Shown here piece after piece: positions 1-12,126 of a stretch of DNA of 64,000 nucleotides. The number at the start of each line of letters is the position of its first letter. The first letter of the stretch is position 1. Source of the stretch: Amphiura filiformis (lineage: Eukaryota; Echinodermata; Ophiuroidea; Amphilepidida; Amphiuridae); contig NC_092635.1 of assembly GCF_039555335.1 (NCBI RefSeq), positions 70,840,058 to 70,904,057 on the forward strand. Reading direction: 5' to 3'. The notes under the pieces are model-generated. The model saw only the letters and a list, made by a program, of their open reading frames with translations, ran no database searches and was not told the DNA's origin. The position numbers were made by a program, and so were the translations under genes.

Positions 1-577
1 GGTCAAAAAAGGTCCAAAATTTTGGAAACAAAGTTCACTTTTTCAAAATGTGCCCCTAATCCAAAAGGTAAAATTTATGTATCACATAAAAGTAGAAACA
101 CAACTAAAGTATTAGCATGATTTGTATATAGTCTATGTTTAACACAATGCCTACATGATACTAGTATTCCTTAGCTGTGTGTAATCTTCTTTTCGGTTGT
201 TTTTGACAGATACTTGTTTCATAGGGCCTACTAATCGTATCTCACAAGTCGCTAGTGGTGTAACTCAGACTGCTGAGTTCTAGAAAGTGGTGCGTTTTTA
301 TTGACGATTTAAGCACGTGTTAAGGTTATTATGTTAAGATCTTGAATGGCTTTGCCTGCTGAAAAAATGCTTACCTTACATGTAATAAAACATGTCTAAT
401 TATGGGATATAAACAAATGCAGAAAAAATATGTAAAAATGTGTTTTTAGCTTTATTTCGTCAGTTGCTGTAAAGCACCATACTGCAGTTACTGTCCGTTT
501 TCCTATACACAATACACAGTGCTCTTCCCATTGACGCGTGATCTCTACAAATAGCGTACGTTAAAAGTATGGGGATT
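1..577. other. AT-rich non-coding stretch
   Basis: I see no convincing coding exon, RNA gene or long inverted repeat here. The sequence is low in GC with stop codons in all frames. Confidence 0.5.
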
Positions 578-1110
578 TGCCTAGTTAACGTCGCTGTGTG
601 AAAAATAACCGGCCGATATTAAAAGTACTCTTCTAAAATTCTATAAAATATAGTTTTGTAACATGTCCTAAATTTTTAGCTAATTTAGATGTTTGGAAAT
701 ATGCGTACTTTGGTGTTTTAGTATATGTTATAGGTAATAGTACATTGCCTAGTTAACGTCGCTGTGTGAAAAATAACCGGCCAATATTAAAAGTACTCTT
801 CTAAAATTTTGTAACATGTCCTAAATTTTTAGCTAATTTAGATGTTTGGAAATATTCGTACTTTGGTGTTTTAGGAAGGATATGTAAATGACAGATAACA
901 CCAAAAAATATGAAGAAATTATTTCCAAACCGTGTTAAGTCAACAATCATTATGTTGCTCATGGTTAACAAAAAGCAGGCCATTGTCTCATTTCGTGAAC
1001 AAAGGTCCACATACCATTGTTTCCTTGCGTTTCCTTTATAATCGGTTACCCAACTGAAGCTATAAATAAGCTCATTGGGATACCGCACATATAAAACAGA
1101 CACATGTGCA
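578..1110 (-). repeat. Dispersed repeat with a local direct duplication
   Basis: A block beginning TGCCTAGTTAACGTCGCTGT occurs at 578-720 and again at 746-873, with a short internal difference. The adjoining part to about 1110 reappears on the opposite strand at 23420-24030. On the minus strand both loci keep a similar short open frame (here 801-1103) sharing a run around PKT.K..YFQT.KLAKNLGHV. I do not recognise the peptide; it more likely belongs to an uncharacterised mobile repeat than to a host gene. Confidence 0.6.
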
Positions 1111-2904
1111 CAACCAGAGAAGATCTGATTTAATCAGTTGAGCTGTTTTCAATGAGTGTTATCTTGGTTTAATAGCTTTTAATGGGGTTTAAGTCCTGCA
1201 AAGGTCGCGGTGAATTCTACTGTAGACATGACTGCATCATGCTATTGTTCGAGTAGTTTACAAGCACCACGCAACTGTCGTCAAGGAGAGTGATTGACAG
1301 GATAAAATCATGTGACAATGCGTTGTAACGCTAAATCAGCGACACGCGATTTGTTTGTAGCCAATTAGTGTGCTTTTTGTTTCCTGGAGAGAAGCGCACT
1401 TCTTCATTGGTCATAAACCAATCGCCCGTCACTCATTCATGGAGTAGAATTTTCCCCTAAAATCTGTAATACGGCCCTTCTATAATTATATACCATCATA
1501 TAACGATATAATCTATAACCGCTCATAGTAGGTATGTCACAGTGGCTGCACAATAATTCTGCTACACTGTGCATGCAAGCATAACAGTGAATTGAAAAGC
1601 GCGCGCTTCAAAGCTGGCCAATTGTAGAAAACATCAATGTCTATAAATGAATTTCCTCATATGCTTCATTTATCCAAATTGTTTGAATTTTTAATATATA
1701 TATGGTGTGTAAAGCCTTTCCGAAGGTACCATCGGGTCCTCAAAAATTAAAAATTGTTTTGTTTAAGAGCTACTGCCTGTTTTTATGGATTTTTGAAGAT
1801 CGCTCATAAATCAATAAATATAGGCCTATTGAAATAAAGGGACTTACCACCATTTAGCTGAAATACTAATCTTTCTTAGCATGTAGATTATTTCCATCGA
1901 CAACGAATGAAACACTTGAGGAAAACTAGTTGAATCAAAACATTATCAAAGATATTTTTTAGGGAGTAATTTTCCAAACCACAATAGCTCTAAGTCCAAG
2001 GCCATACTATCTTTGTATACGCGGTAGAGTCGAATGGCTGTTCATTTTACCATTTGTCTTCCCATGTTAATCCAGATAACAAAATGTTAATTTAATGTCT
2101 CATTGCAAATGAATTTATGTTTTTACTTTTCGGATTTGGCTTTGAGCAATGGTGACACATACCATGTTTACAGAAAAAAAAATGAAAATTCTATTCCAGA
2201 CATTGTCAAAATGTCAAACTTTGTATGTTTTGTATTATATTTAAGTAATTAACTGCAGTTTCTTTATTCAACATCATAACAGGTTCATACTTGACAAATT
2301 TATGGTGTATGAATAGACTTGCATTAAATATTGAAAAAACACAAAATTACTCATGCCTAATTTAAATTGATTCTAGAAGTTTAAAGTATAACAAATCTCT
2401 AATAACAAAAATGACACAATAACCAAAAAATGACATATGCATAATGAAGATTGCGCTTTTACTCAAACTTGATGGTTTGATGTGTTAATGGGACACTGAT
2501 GCCCCGGACATGAAATTATGAAGCTAAAGCTTTATTCTTTTTGTACAATGATAATAATAATTGTTAACATTACAATTGAGCAATGTTTTCACTTGAAAAG
2601 GAAACTCAAATGTTGCCCAGTGTCGGCCCTCTGTACATGAGGAACATGTGATTGATTTTGAGAAAGTGAGTGCTAAGAGATCATAAAGAAGACTTTAAAA
2701 GTTTAAACTCATTTTTTTACAACGGTCATCTGATTTTATCACGTTTTGTGATTAGCCTAGAATTCAATTAAAAATGTTTGTTTCTTGAGAGTCTTTTCAA
2801 GGTGTCTGCAGACAGTCCAAACAAAAGAATATTTACACCAAGTGCTTATAAATTGATAAAAAGATCATTAAAAATAAAAATCCTTAAAACAGTTAAAACA
2901 CGAT
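1111..2904. other. Non-coding, downstream of the minus-strand GPCR
   Basis: No gene or long repeat is recognised. On the minus strand an AATAAA lies at 2531-2536, about 370 bases beyond the receptor stop codon, and could be its polyadenylation signal; this is inference only. Confidence 0.35.
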
Positions 2905-3972
2905 TTAATGCCCTTTCTCCATTTCCTTCATATCTATGTCACTATGTGACTGGGAGACTGCATTAGTAGACACTTTTGTCGCAGAATCATCAAATGGAAC
3001 TTCAAAGAGCGTATTCTCCTTATACTTTCGAGATGATCTCAGTGACAAAGGCAGCTGCTGGCGTATCGCCTCTCGAAAGTTTTTGTTGACAAATAAGTAG
3101 ATGATTGGGTTTACACAGGAGTTGGCAAAGGCTAGCACCACAAAGAATCGGTAGAGGTTACCGAACAGGTACTTGAAGGGTACTAATCCCCAGTTAAAGA
3201 CAAGGAAGGCAAATTGATCAGGAGACCAACAAATGACGAATGATACAATGACAATGAGGAGCATGATGATGACACGACGACGAGCTCGAAGAACAGACAT
3301 TGTGGCAAGACTTTTTGGACTCCCCTTTTCTCCTGAAAGATTACGTCCTTGTTCTTGAAGAATTTGAATTGTTCGAACATTGGCAATAAGCATAATGATC
3401 ATCGGTATAAGGTATTCAATCAAGAAGAGGGATGTTCCGAGGAAGATTTGGAAACCCATACTGGGGAACTCTATAATACATTGTCCTTGATGGAGATGGG
3501 TAACATAGTAACTGAAGGTATTGATAATGAATGCAGTCAACCAGATGCTGACGATAATGATTCTTGTGACTTTTAAATTGAGTAGGCTCCTATAGCGCGA
3601 TGGATAGCGAATAGCGACAAAACGTTCAACTGACACAGCTGTGAGTGTAAAAATGGAAGCAACTATTGACACCCACATGATATTTGATGAATATACTACT
3701 TTACAGTAGAAGTGCCCAGCTGTTGTGTTAGGAACTCGCGACAATAGTGGATGCGGAATGATACAAATTGATGTGATGAGGTCAGCTATAGCAAGAGCTG
3801 CGATGAGTGTGTTGGTTGAAGATTTGATAAGCTTACGCGAGCGAAGATAGACATGGATGACGATTGAGTTCCCAATGATGCCTATGATGGCTAGAATGAG
3901 TTGTATGATTGGTCGCCAGTCCCACTGAATTGGAACCAAATAGATTGGTTCTGACGTAGATGTGTTTTCCAT
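2905..3972 (-). CDS. Class A (rhodopsin-like) GPCR, peptide-receptor type
   Basis: A seven-transmembrane receptor of 355 residues, read from the ATG at 3972. An in-frame extension to 4128 exists but crosses a good splice acceptor, so I start at MENTSTSEP. Seen: N-glycosylation sites at N3 and N82, N35 in TM1 (GNS), D64 in TM2 (LAIAD), C90 and C165 for the extracellular disulfide, ERF 116-118 in place of DRY, CWSP 248-251 in TM6, NPIIY 288-292 in TM7 and helix 8 (NKNFREAIR). The basic third loop (RARRR) fits G-protein coupling at the plasma membrane. The general look is of the galanin/allatostatin/QRFP-type peptide receptors, but I cannot assign a ligand. It is on the opposite strand to, and clearly a different family from, the melatonin-like array downstream. 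The coding exon is intact. Confidence 0.85.
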   Translation of the reverse strand: MENTSTSEPIYLVPIQWDWRPIIQLILAIIGIIGNSIVIHVYLRSRKLIKSSTNTLIAALAIADLITSICIIPHPLLSRVPNTTAGHFYCKVVYSSNIMWVSIVASIFTLTAVSVERFVAIRYPSRYRSLLNLKVTRIIIVSIWLTAFIINTFSYYVTHLHQGQCIIEFPSMGFQIFLGTSLFLIEYLIPMIIMLIANVRTIQILQEQGRNLSGEKGSPKSLATMSVLRARRRVIIMLLIVIVSFVICWSPDQFAFLVFNWGLVPFKYLFGNLYRFFVVLAFANSCVNPIIYLFVNKNFREAIRQQLPLSLRSSRKYKENTLFEVPFDDSATKVSTNAVSQSHSDIDMKEMEKGH

Positions 3973-3996
3973 TGTAGAAAATAACAGTAGAATATT

Positions 3997-4018
3997 CCTA
4001 TGAAAAAGAACCAACAAA
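3997..4018 (-). promoter_or_regulatory. 3' splice site upstream of the peptide GPCR start
   Basis: On the minus strand a pyrimidine-rich run ending TTCATAG lies just before position 3997, 25 bases ahead of the ATG at 3972. This suggests a 5' UTR intron and argues against the longer in-frame start at 4128. The matching upstream exon was not identified. Confidence 0.55.
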
Positions 4019-4603
4019 CAAAACAAAACAAAAATATCATACAAACTATACAATATCAAACACGTGAAGTTTTTAAAATTGGTAAGGGGACATGGAAGAG
4101 TGGAAGAGTGGTATAGTATTTTTAACAAGGCAAAGGTAGATTGGAGGCAAATTTAAAAAAGATCAATAAACTATATATTGATCTCATAGGTAATGAGGTC
4201 AAGAAGCCAATGAATTGTACTTATATTTCCATCGGTCTTGTGGTTCTTGAGTTAAAGCCAATACTATATCAAAAATAATGTTTTGAGCGTTTTTCCTCAA
4301 TCACTGTCCATAGCAAAATCATGCACATCCCTTAACCATTGGGATCGCCTTTTGAAACCTATACCATTCCTCTTATGAGTCAGCTTTATATGTGTCAATA
4401 TTTTGAGGAAATCCTCCCCTCCGTGATCCACTTTAAAGTTACTCTTGGGCAGCGGTGATCATGATTAGATAGATGAAGCTGTACTGATCAAAAAGGTGAA
4501 CGTTTGTGAAACTAATCGGAAACAAATGTGACCCTTTTGTGACATATTTTTTTTGCAAAATTTAATTGAAGGAAACTATACGTGCAAATGAGAGAGGGTA
4601 TAA

Positions 4604-5004
4604 CCCAGCGAACACAAAACGTTTTCGATATCATTCGCAATAGGTTATAAAAGTTTGTCAGATAACGTTTAAATGTCGGATTATATAAAGGGTATATAAA
4701 GGGTATAAAACGTTTTTATAGCATTAAAACACATTTTCTGATAACCTACTGCAAACATTTAAACATAATGTTATTTTAGTGTTGAGAAAATATTTGGCAA
4801 AATGTTTGCAAAAAATAGTTTACAATAACCATGATAACATTTTGAAAACATTGTTGTAGTGTGTTTTCATACAAAACGTTTTAAAACATTTTCATGACCT
4901 TTTTATAACCCGACATTTAATGTTAATAAAACGTTTTTACCTAAACCAAAATCCAAAATATAACTAGTCTAAAATGTTTTTTAAACACTTTTGTGTTTGC
5001 TGGG
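4604..5004. mobile_element. MITE, CCCAGC...GCTGGG family
   Basis: Terminal inverted repeats CCCAGCGAACACAAAACG and TTTTGTGTTTGCTGGG bound about 400 bases made of imperfect repeats of AAAACGTTTT and AACATT motifs. Related copies in this window are at 25813-26080, 29347-30256 and 58478-58995. There is no coding capacity, so it is a non-autonomous DNA transposon whose superfamily I cannot assign. Confidence 0.75.
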
Positions 5005-5908
5005 AAATTACTGAAAGAAATTACAAAGTGATAAATAGAGACAGAGAAACTGGTAGAGATATAACACCGTACAATTATTTGCTCATAGTAAAAAGAAAAT
5101 GCAAAATCTTTCTTTAGCATAGATTGACACTAGCCATATCAATTAACTATTTCTGTAAGAAAAGTTTTTACACTAGGGTCCTCAACATGCTCATCTATCA
5201 GGGCACAGTTCTTTAACCCCAACCAGTTGCACATTCATTGAATAACCTTTGAAAATTTTGGTACACAAACTCATACTCCGCAACTTGAGGTCAAATTTTG
5301 CTCTATGATTGTTTAATTGATGTTATTGAACTATGACATTGGGATGAGGCTACTGTGGTTCATAGTGTTAGCTAGGATCCTTTGGTGGTACCCAATAACC
5401 AAATATGATATAAAACCAGCGTGACATATTGCACTTCCAGTCTATTCGGCCATTTAACTTCTGGAATACGTAGAGTACGTGCCAAACTACAAATGAAAAC
5501 ATAATTGAATCAATTAGGCAACAATAGATTTGAATCTGGATCAAGCGAGTGGTTTCAATAGCAAGGTCACAAAATATAAAGGAATTAATAAATAGAGGTC
5601 AACTTGCAAAGACTATGAACAATATAGGGGGTGTTCTACCTATAAATGGTGTCTTTACCTTTTGGTTGCATTTTCTGTGATTCTGATACAGCTTAGCATA
5701 GTGTTCGCTATAAACATTATATATAAATAAACTAAGAAATAAGCAGTAGTGTATCAGGAGGTGGCGGGGCAGCAGCGTGTCCTCGGCGGGAGTCTCACGT
5801 ATTTTCACGCGTATGGGCAATTTCTCAGGCTCTCAAGATAATACAATTCACGCACTGTTTAAATATCTCACGCATTGTCAAAATATAGTTAGAGAAATTG
5901 TCTGCCCC
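5005..5908. other. Non-coding, nothing recognised
   Basis: No exon with GPCR or transposase motifs and no long inverted repeat was found. Short open frames here look random. Confidence 0.35.
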
Positions 5909-6928
5909 CGCAGGGAGGTAAATAAGGTTAATTTACTGGGTGGGCAATTTATTTTGTTTTGCTCTCAGATCGGGGAAAATAATTTACTGACTGGGCAAGT
6001 GTGTGGATTTTATGTCAGTTTGCGAAGAATTAGGACCGTATAACATTGGTCAAAATTTTTTATCCTTTCTGACCCAAATGAAAGGAAAAAAATAAATAGA
6101 TAAATAAATACAAAAAGTTCTAAAATTTGAGATCATAAATATGCAGTTTTCGCTGAGTTGTTATGGGGGTCGAAAAAAAATGGCGCTTTTCTCAAAAACT
6201 GCTAATCTGCTGTGCTAGTTGTTGCATTGCATTTTTTCCTTTCTGAAAATATATACTTTCATTGTACTTATCTTCATTACTTTTAAAGATACAAAACAAT
6301 GTCTAAAATTTCACACTTATAGAGTGACCCTGCGTGACCCTTAATCATTTAAAAAACATGGGTTCATGAGGAATGTTGCCCGTTGTATTGTTCTATTATC
6401 ATGATTATCCGATGAACCGTTTTCATCACAATCATTCACTGAGGCTTGTTTTTCATTTTTTCAAAGGTTTCCATGGGTACTGGTCGGGTGTGGTTTCGTG
6501 TATTTTTATGTATTTTTCATCACAATGATTCAATGACCCCTATATGACTTCTGTAGCTAAGAATTAATTTCATACAATTATGATCGCAAATATCATGAAC
6601 TACAACTGTCATCGCGAACGCGGATCGGGGCATCGCGATCAGAGGGAACTGAGCCAGTTCTATATATTACATTGTGTAGTCTGTGATATTTATTTCTGTA
6701 CGAAGTTGTAACTGAATAATTGGCATTATGTTATGAAAAGATACACCAATATGACCACAATAGAAACAGTTGATTTCAAGAGATATCATAATGATATTAG
6801 TTTTATAATAATCATTATGATGCCCAATTGCTTGTGGGCAAAATAATTTACTGGGTGGGCACTTTGGAGCAATGGGCAAGTTGAATTTACTGGGTGAGCA
6901 AAACATTTCCTGTTATTTACCTCCCTGC
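5909..6928. mobile_element. Probable non-autonomous DNA transposon with 15-bp TIR
   Basis: CAGGGAGGTAAATAA at the left end is matched by TTATTTACCTCCCTG at the right end. Inside both ends lie variants of AATTTACTGGGTGGGCA (5935-6000 and 6840-6900), giving subterminal inverted repeats. No transposase frame is visible. I could not find a clean target-site duplication, so the exact ends are provisional. Confidence 0.5.
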
Positions 6929-8212
6929 CAAATGGACAAATGACCAATACCACTAAAAGGATTTAGTCACGAGATTCAAATAATCAGTTTTGCGAGTCCT
7001 GTTGTTTTTATGGTATTTCGGGCCTAAAATGGTAAAATGTAGACCTATATCAAGAAGCACCAATGATATCGAACAAGGATTAGAATATTATATAGAATCC
7101 TCGGGATTGAAATTATCTAGAGACATCGGTGTTAATAAAAATTTAATGATAAGAAAAGCAGGAACTAAAAAAAAAAATACTCAAAACATTTCATAATACC
7201 ATTTGCATGATATTGATAAGAAACTTTAAATTGCTCATCAAACTTCACCTCAGACCACGGTCCACATGTTCTAACCATTGTTTTAAGGTGTCGCAAAGCA
7301 TAACATGAGCGCTTACCTGTTATTGTTGTTGTAAACTTATCCGTAATATAGCCCGCCCGGTTTGTTGCTATAAACACCCTGGTATAAACGTACGTGTGAA
7401 AGTGAAAAATGAACTGAACCAAAGGGTCACGCTGCGTGCGATCGTCACGTGGTATCAAGAATAAACTAAATTATACCAAAGTAAACCATCAAACTGAACA
7501 CAGTATAGTCAATTCCCAGGAGAGTTAATTATTTTGGCACGTACGTTCTCCACGGTAAATTATTGTAATGAACTATGATTGTATTGATATTAAAACCGCA
7601 GTTACACGACTATCGTATTTCTATGGGGTACCACATGGCTCTGGTTCTCCGTGGGTATCCTTCCACTAGTACACGTCAGATGTCGGCCAAGATTATTAAG
7701 ACCATTCAATATAGCCTTCATGTTATAATGCGGCCCATACACTTTCAATTTGATTAATCAATATCACACACCGACATCGCCTGGTAAATAATTACATTGT
7801 ACAGCAGAGAAACTAAAATCAATACCGGGATCGATATCAGTGTATGTGCTATGTACGATTTGATATTCAGACGATAAATCTTTGGATACCGGGGTAGAAA
7901 ATGATGAATATCTCCCATAATTGTTTGATTCTAAAGAAGCTAATTTCAAGGCTTGCACTTGAATATGTTGAAAGAATATGACAGTGGTTAGCTTGTGTAT
8001 TGAGAAAGAACCGTGCGTTTTGAACTCAAAAACTGACAAAAATTCTGATTTTATATGTGCCGAACCAAAAAAAATGACAGCTGCCCTCATTCGTAAACAC
8101 TCGGGTCACGGAAGATACACGGTACTATAAAAGCAGTCTAAAAGCAGATGACGTCATGACGTATGCTCACTGACATCTACAGAGGTCAGTCACCAGGCTA
8201 TTGTCAATAGCC
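6929..8212. other. Non-coding, nothing recognised
   Basis: No supported gene. Open frames of up to about 100 codons occur on both strands but lack homology I recognise and lack splice or promoter context. Confidence 0.35.
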
Positions 8213-8215
8213 TTA

Positions 8216-8440
8216 AGGTCCGTTCATACTACCACCGCATTTGCGATGCGTTGCTTTGCGATGCGGTGCGTTGCCGCACTGCATGGTACTGCAAACTACT
8301 GCATTGGATTATCGCAATAAAGTTAAATACATTTTAACATGGAAATGCGACGAGTTACGTTGAGTTGCGGCAAAAAGTAATCGATATATCGACATCGCAA
8401 AGCAACGCATCGCAAATGCGGTGGTAGTATGAACGGACCT
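8216..8440. mobile_element. MITE with about 45-bp TIRs and TTA target duplication
   Basis: AGGTCCGTTCATACTACCAC at the left is mirrored by GTGGTAGTATGAACGGACCT at the right, and the inverted identity extends about 45 bases through a GATGCGTTGCTTTGCGATG stretch. TTA flanks both ends (8213-8215, 8441-8443). A 3-bp TWA duplication is typical of PIF/Harbinger elements, so that superfamily is inferred. Confidence 0.75.
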
Positions 8441-8443
8441 TTA

Positions 8444-9700
8444 GTCGGATGTCCCTCGGCTCACTATGCGTCTCAAAACTATTAAACAGGTCGTAACAAA
8501 ATGGCCATGCATGGCTGTGGATTCAACCTACCATCATGGCGATGTCTGTCATGAAGATATCGGGGTGAATCAAAGACCCATACAAGAGTGACAAAAGCCG
8601 GACATTAAATTCGTTGATTATTTTAAGCGGTGTGGTGGTACATCTACTAAATCAGGGGAGAAGGGGCACAGATTATTAGCATACTCTTGACCTATTCTTG
8701 AGGACTTTTGCTCTCACGCTAAATGGTATTTATCAAATTAGGAGAATAAAGTATTTATTTTTATTATTAGAGTCAGTAACAAACTATAGCCTATATTAAA
8801 AGTCATCGGTGTTATATGACAACGCGCCGGAAATTATTATGAAACGTGGATCCGGTATCCACTCTGTGTATTAGATTAGTTCTGGTGTTGATATGAAGTT
8901 CTTTAAGGTTAGCAACTATTTTAAACTGTTGGGATTTGGTAGTCTACAGCATCTTGCGAATGTAGTGAGCTTTGGCAAAAATTGCATTAACCATTTCATA
9001 GCGAGCGTGTAGAAGAATTAAAATATCACAGATATACTTTTGTAGGTCCTGTGGTTCTTGAGTTATGCCGTAAAGAGGGCTGAAACAACAAACTATATTA
9101 TTTGTAGAATTAACTTTTGCAAAACATCAAAGTGTTATTTTTCAATAATATATTGATTCAGATAATAACAATCGCTTTTTTGGCTGCTTTGACCAACAAT
9201 ACCTCATGTACCCTTAATACTTAGGTTTTCAGTGACCATGGTCGCTGTTTGGTCGATAATAGAAATGAGGAACAGATAACTAGTATTCTTTTGGCATTAT
9301 TGTATTATTTCCAGGATTTCCGCCCATTTCCTCCTCCATCAGTTGGCTCTATGGAGTTCCAAAAGTGTTTGTTTCAACAATATTAGGAGAATTGCATATA
9401 ATACTAATATAAGTCTAATTTAACCATGGCTAATTTATAAGCAACTGCGCCATCATTCAATACACTTGGCACATAAATTGTTTGAATCTGGTAGCAGAGT
9501 TGATGCTGTTTTTGTTTGATGATGTTTGGCAGTTAATTTGTATTCGTAGCTAATTATTGCACATTATTTTGGTGGAACAAAATGATATCATTTGGTTGGG
9601 CGTAAAACTGTCGTTGTTGGGCACTTTTATTAACTTTTCTAAACAAAAAACATTAAATAATGTTCAATTCTAGTAGACCTGGACAATACCGCTATTTTTC
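8444..9700. other. Non-coding, nothing recognised
   Basis: AT-rich sequence without a supportable exon, RNA gene or long repeat. Confidence 0.35.
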
Positions 9701-9712
9701 GTTTCTTTATCA

Positions 9713-10284
9713 AATCGTCGCTGTTTTGACATACTGTCGTATGACGAAAAATACCGTTTTGAGAAAATCGCATTTAAAGTTTTTCCAATTTTTGAAGACC
9801 CACTGGAGAGCACCAAAGTAAAATATGTTTATTATTATCAAAGAATATAATCAATAATATATCTGTCTTTGTTCTCTACTTAATACAAACTGTTTATTCA
9901 TTCACTAATTAGAAGTAATTAATCTGCAAACTCATACGACAGTATGCCAAAATATGCACAATTTGAAAACCTATGTATTAATAATGATACGACATTGTGA
10001 TACGACAGTATATGTTAAAACAATAGGCAACTACAGTTACGGTGGCCTATGGCGACGTATCATGATACGACTGTATGTCAAAAATTAATATAGAATGACG
10101 TTTTCGGGGGGGTTACATAAAAACCATGTCGTATCACACTAATTAGTGCCATATCTCATGAACTAATTACATTTAGGTCTCAAAACTTTGTGAATATATA
10201 AAGTTTCATTCACAGATTTTGAATGTTTATATAACTCATTTTGCCCCAAAATCGTCATTCGACACTATGCCAAAACAGCGACTA
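9713..10284. repeat. Large foldback with internal TACGACAGTAT repeats
   Basis: The left arm (CGCTGTTTTGACATACTGTC, then GTATGACG) matches in inverted orientation the right arm (CGTCATTCGACACTATGCCA, then AAACAGCG). Between them the motif ATACGACAGTAT and its complement recur at least five times. Probably a non-autonomous transposon with iterated internal sites; no coding capacity. Confidence 0.55.
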
Positions 10285-11310
10285 AGTGATTCATTTTTTT
10301 CTGCTTTTTTGTGATAATTTTTATTCTATAAACTGTACATTTGTGTTCAAATTGAGGGCGCTATTTAATTTTAGCCAAATATTATGACTTATTCCTTACA
10401 TTTCATGATAAAAAAGTTTTTGGAAAATGTCCTTACCATTTTTTAGTATTTTTCCTGTTCATCATACTTATCTACCCCTTGTAAAGATGCAAACAAGATT
10501 TAAGATAAATAGCGCCATCATTGTTCAACCTGACTTTAAAGTGACACAGTTTTACATTACATCATACAACCGTGTGGGCAATTGAAGAATTCAAAGTGTA
10601 TACATGGGTCCAAATTAAAACATAACACTAACCAGAGGCCAAAACTTGCTTTTAGATTATAAATCGCAAATAGGTCAAACTATACTTTTTCTGAATCTTT
10701 ATGACATGAGGAATACATTAGTGTATAGGTTTCAACACAGTCTGAGCTTGTAATTTGACCCCTGTATTAGGGGCCATCGCCTCTCCCCGCAAAATGGCAG
10801 GTCAGATTATTTGATTCCGTAGCTGTTTGTAATTGGTACACCTTATAGACCCTATGTATACATTTTTATTATTTCTGTCAGTAGGGAACATCTATATCAC
10901 CTATCCGTCTAACTATATATAATAAAAAAAAACATACAAAGACAAAGTACTTGAGCTCAATATAACGATGTTGTTGCCTTTAATTTGGGAATATCTGTGA
11001 TATAATGTATGACACTGTGACATAAATAAACCTTATATTACAAAAGTTCCGGAACAACTTGTAACCATCAGGAACCAACAATGTACACGGATCGTTTACA
11101 ATATTGTGGGTATTTCCGTAATACCAGAGAAGACGAGAAAGTTCTCTCTAGATACAAGACGCATAATTGCACTTTGTACTATATAACAATGTGTTTCATT
11201 GATTGTCTTTTTAGCGTACGAGGTAAGCATGGTGAGAAATTCATAATCCGGTGTTAGTCAGTTCCTTTTTCACTGTTGTTCTTTGACATCTTTGATATGC
11301 GATTTTGGTA
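10285..11310. other. Non-coding, upstream of receptor A promoter
   Basis: No gene or repeat family recognised. Confidence 0.35.
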
Positions 11311-11315
11311 AAACT

Positions 11316-11405
11316 TATAAAAAGATCCTAGATCTTCACGGTCATTATTGTTGTAATATATAAAACGTTTCGTGTGACTTCAGAAGAGAAAGTTTCATTT
11401 GCCAG
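11316..11405 (+). promoter_or_regulatory. Promoter and non-coding exon 1 of receptor A
   Basis: TATAAAAAG at 11316-11324 is followed about 20 bases later by TTCACGGTCATTATTG, which I read as the start region. The transcript would run to CAG|GTACGTAG, with the 5' splice site at 11406. The final 25 bases of the exon align base-for-base in length with the corresponding segments before the donors at 18482, 26416 and 30552, all starting C.GAAGAG. Spliced to the acceptor at 12095, the intron is 690 bases. No ATG lies in this exon, so translation begins in exon 2. The start point is inferred; the donor is well supported by paralogue conservation. Confidence 0.7.
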
Positions 11406-11829
11406 GTACGTAGCGTAGTTTACGAACCGTCATTTTATAATTACGATGAAAATATTAGTCGAACGCATACGCGATGTTCATAACATGTACGTACATGGCC
11501 TGCGGGACGGTGATCTACACAACAAAGGATCGTACCGCAACATGGCCGAAGGAGTGATACGAATTGGCGATATCGGCGCGGGTAGTAAATTCCAATTTTT
11601 TTTGCTTTGCCTTGGTTGTTCAGCTCAAAATTAAAAGGGGATATATCTGACAGTAAAAGCTAACATTTTATGGCAAAGCAATGCTAATCTATTTTGTATG
11701 AAAATGGCTTTAAGCAGTGTATGGGATGAGAAGAAATTCTACAATTTTCTGTAAAGTAACTGAACACAATTGTAGGATTTTCGAACTTATAGGAACATTT
11801 TGTGAGATCGAAGAATAGAATTCTCACCT

Positions 11830-11908
11830 AAGGCAAGCCCAAGGCGCGAACCTGATCGTATTCTCTCGGCCGACAGCGCAACGTCTTGACCACTCGGTCA
11901 TCTCACCC
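11830..11908 (-). repeat. tRNA-like sequence, probably a SINE head
   Basis: On the minus strand, TGACCGAGTGGTCAAGACG resembles a class II (Leu/Ser-type) tRNA A box and GGTTCGCGCC resembles a B box at the expected spacing. A proper long-variable-arm cloverleaf is not convincing, and the sequence sits in the intron of receptor A. A tRNA-derived SINE or tRNA pseudogene is more likely than a working tRNA. Confidence 0.45.
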
Positions 11909-12126
11909 TTTTATATCATTGAATCTCAACTATTCTAAGGTATTCAAGAAAGTAAATCACTTTATTATTCTTTTTAATTACATTGTATAAGTACAAGAAA
12001 TGTAATAATTTACTAAGGCAATATTTTGAGTATTGGGTAAATCAATAATGAATGCCCCTCTTTCTTTTTCTTCTTCCTCGTCTTTTTTCATACAGAAACC
12101 CGTCAATAGTTATATTTGCCAAGAAA

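Noticed and set aside
801-1103. 100-codon open frame as a host gene
   Set aside because: It lies in a dispersed repeat and has no domain, splice or promoter support; kept as repeat only.
3349-3576. Plus-strand frame inside the peptide GPCR
   Set aside because: Antisense shadow of the receptor exon; the minus strand carries all class A motifs.
3973-4128. N-terminal extension of the peptide GPCR to 4128
   Set aside because: The added 52 residues cross a good splice acceptor and give no signal peptide pattern.
11446-11634. 62-codon open frame in the intron of receptor A
   Set aside because: Not conserved in paralogous introns and without recognisable motif.
11830-11908. Functional tRNA-Leu/Ser gene
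   Set aside because: A and B boxes are present but the acceptor stem and long variable arm do not fold convincingly; called a SINE-like relic.
12052-12126. Upstream in-frame start for receptor A
   Set aside because: These codons cover the pyrimidine tract and acceptor of the 5' UTR intron; paralogues all share the ATGGA start downstream.
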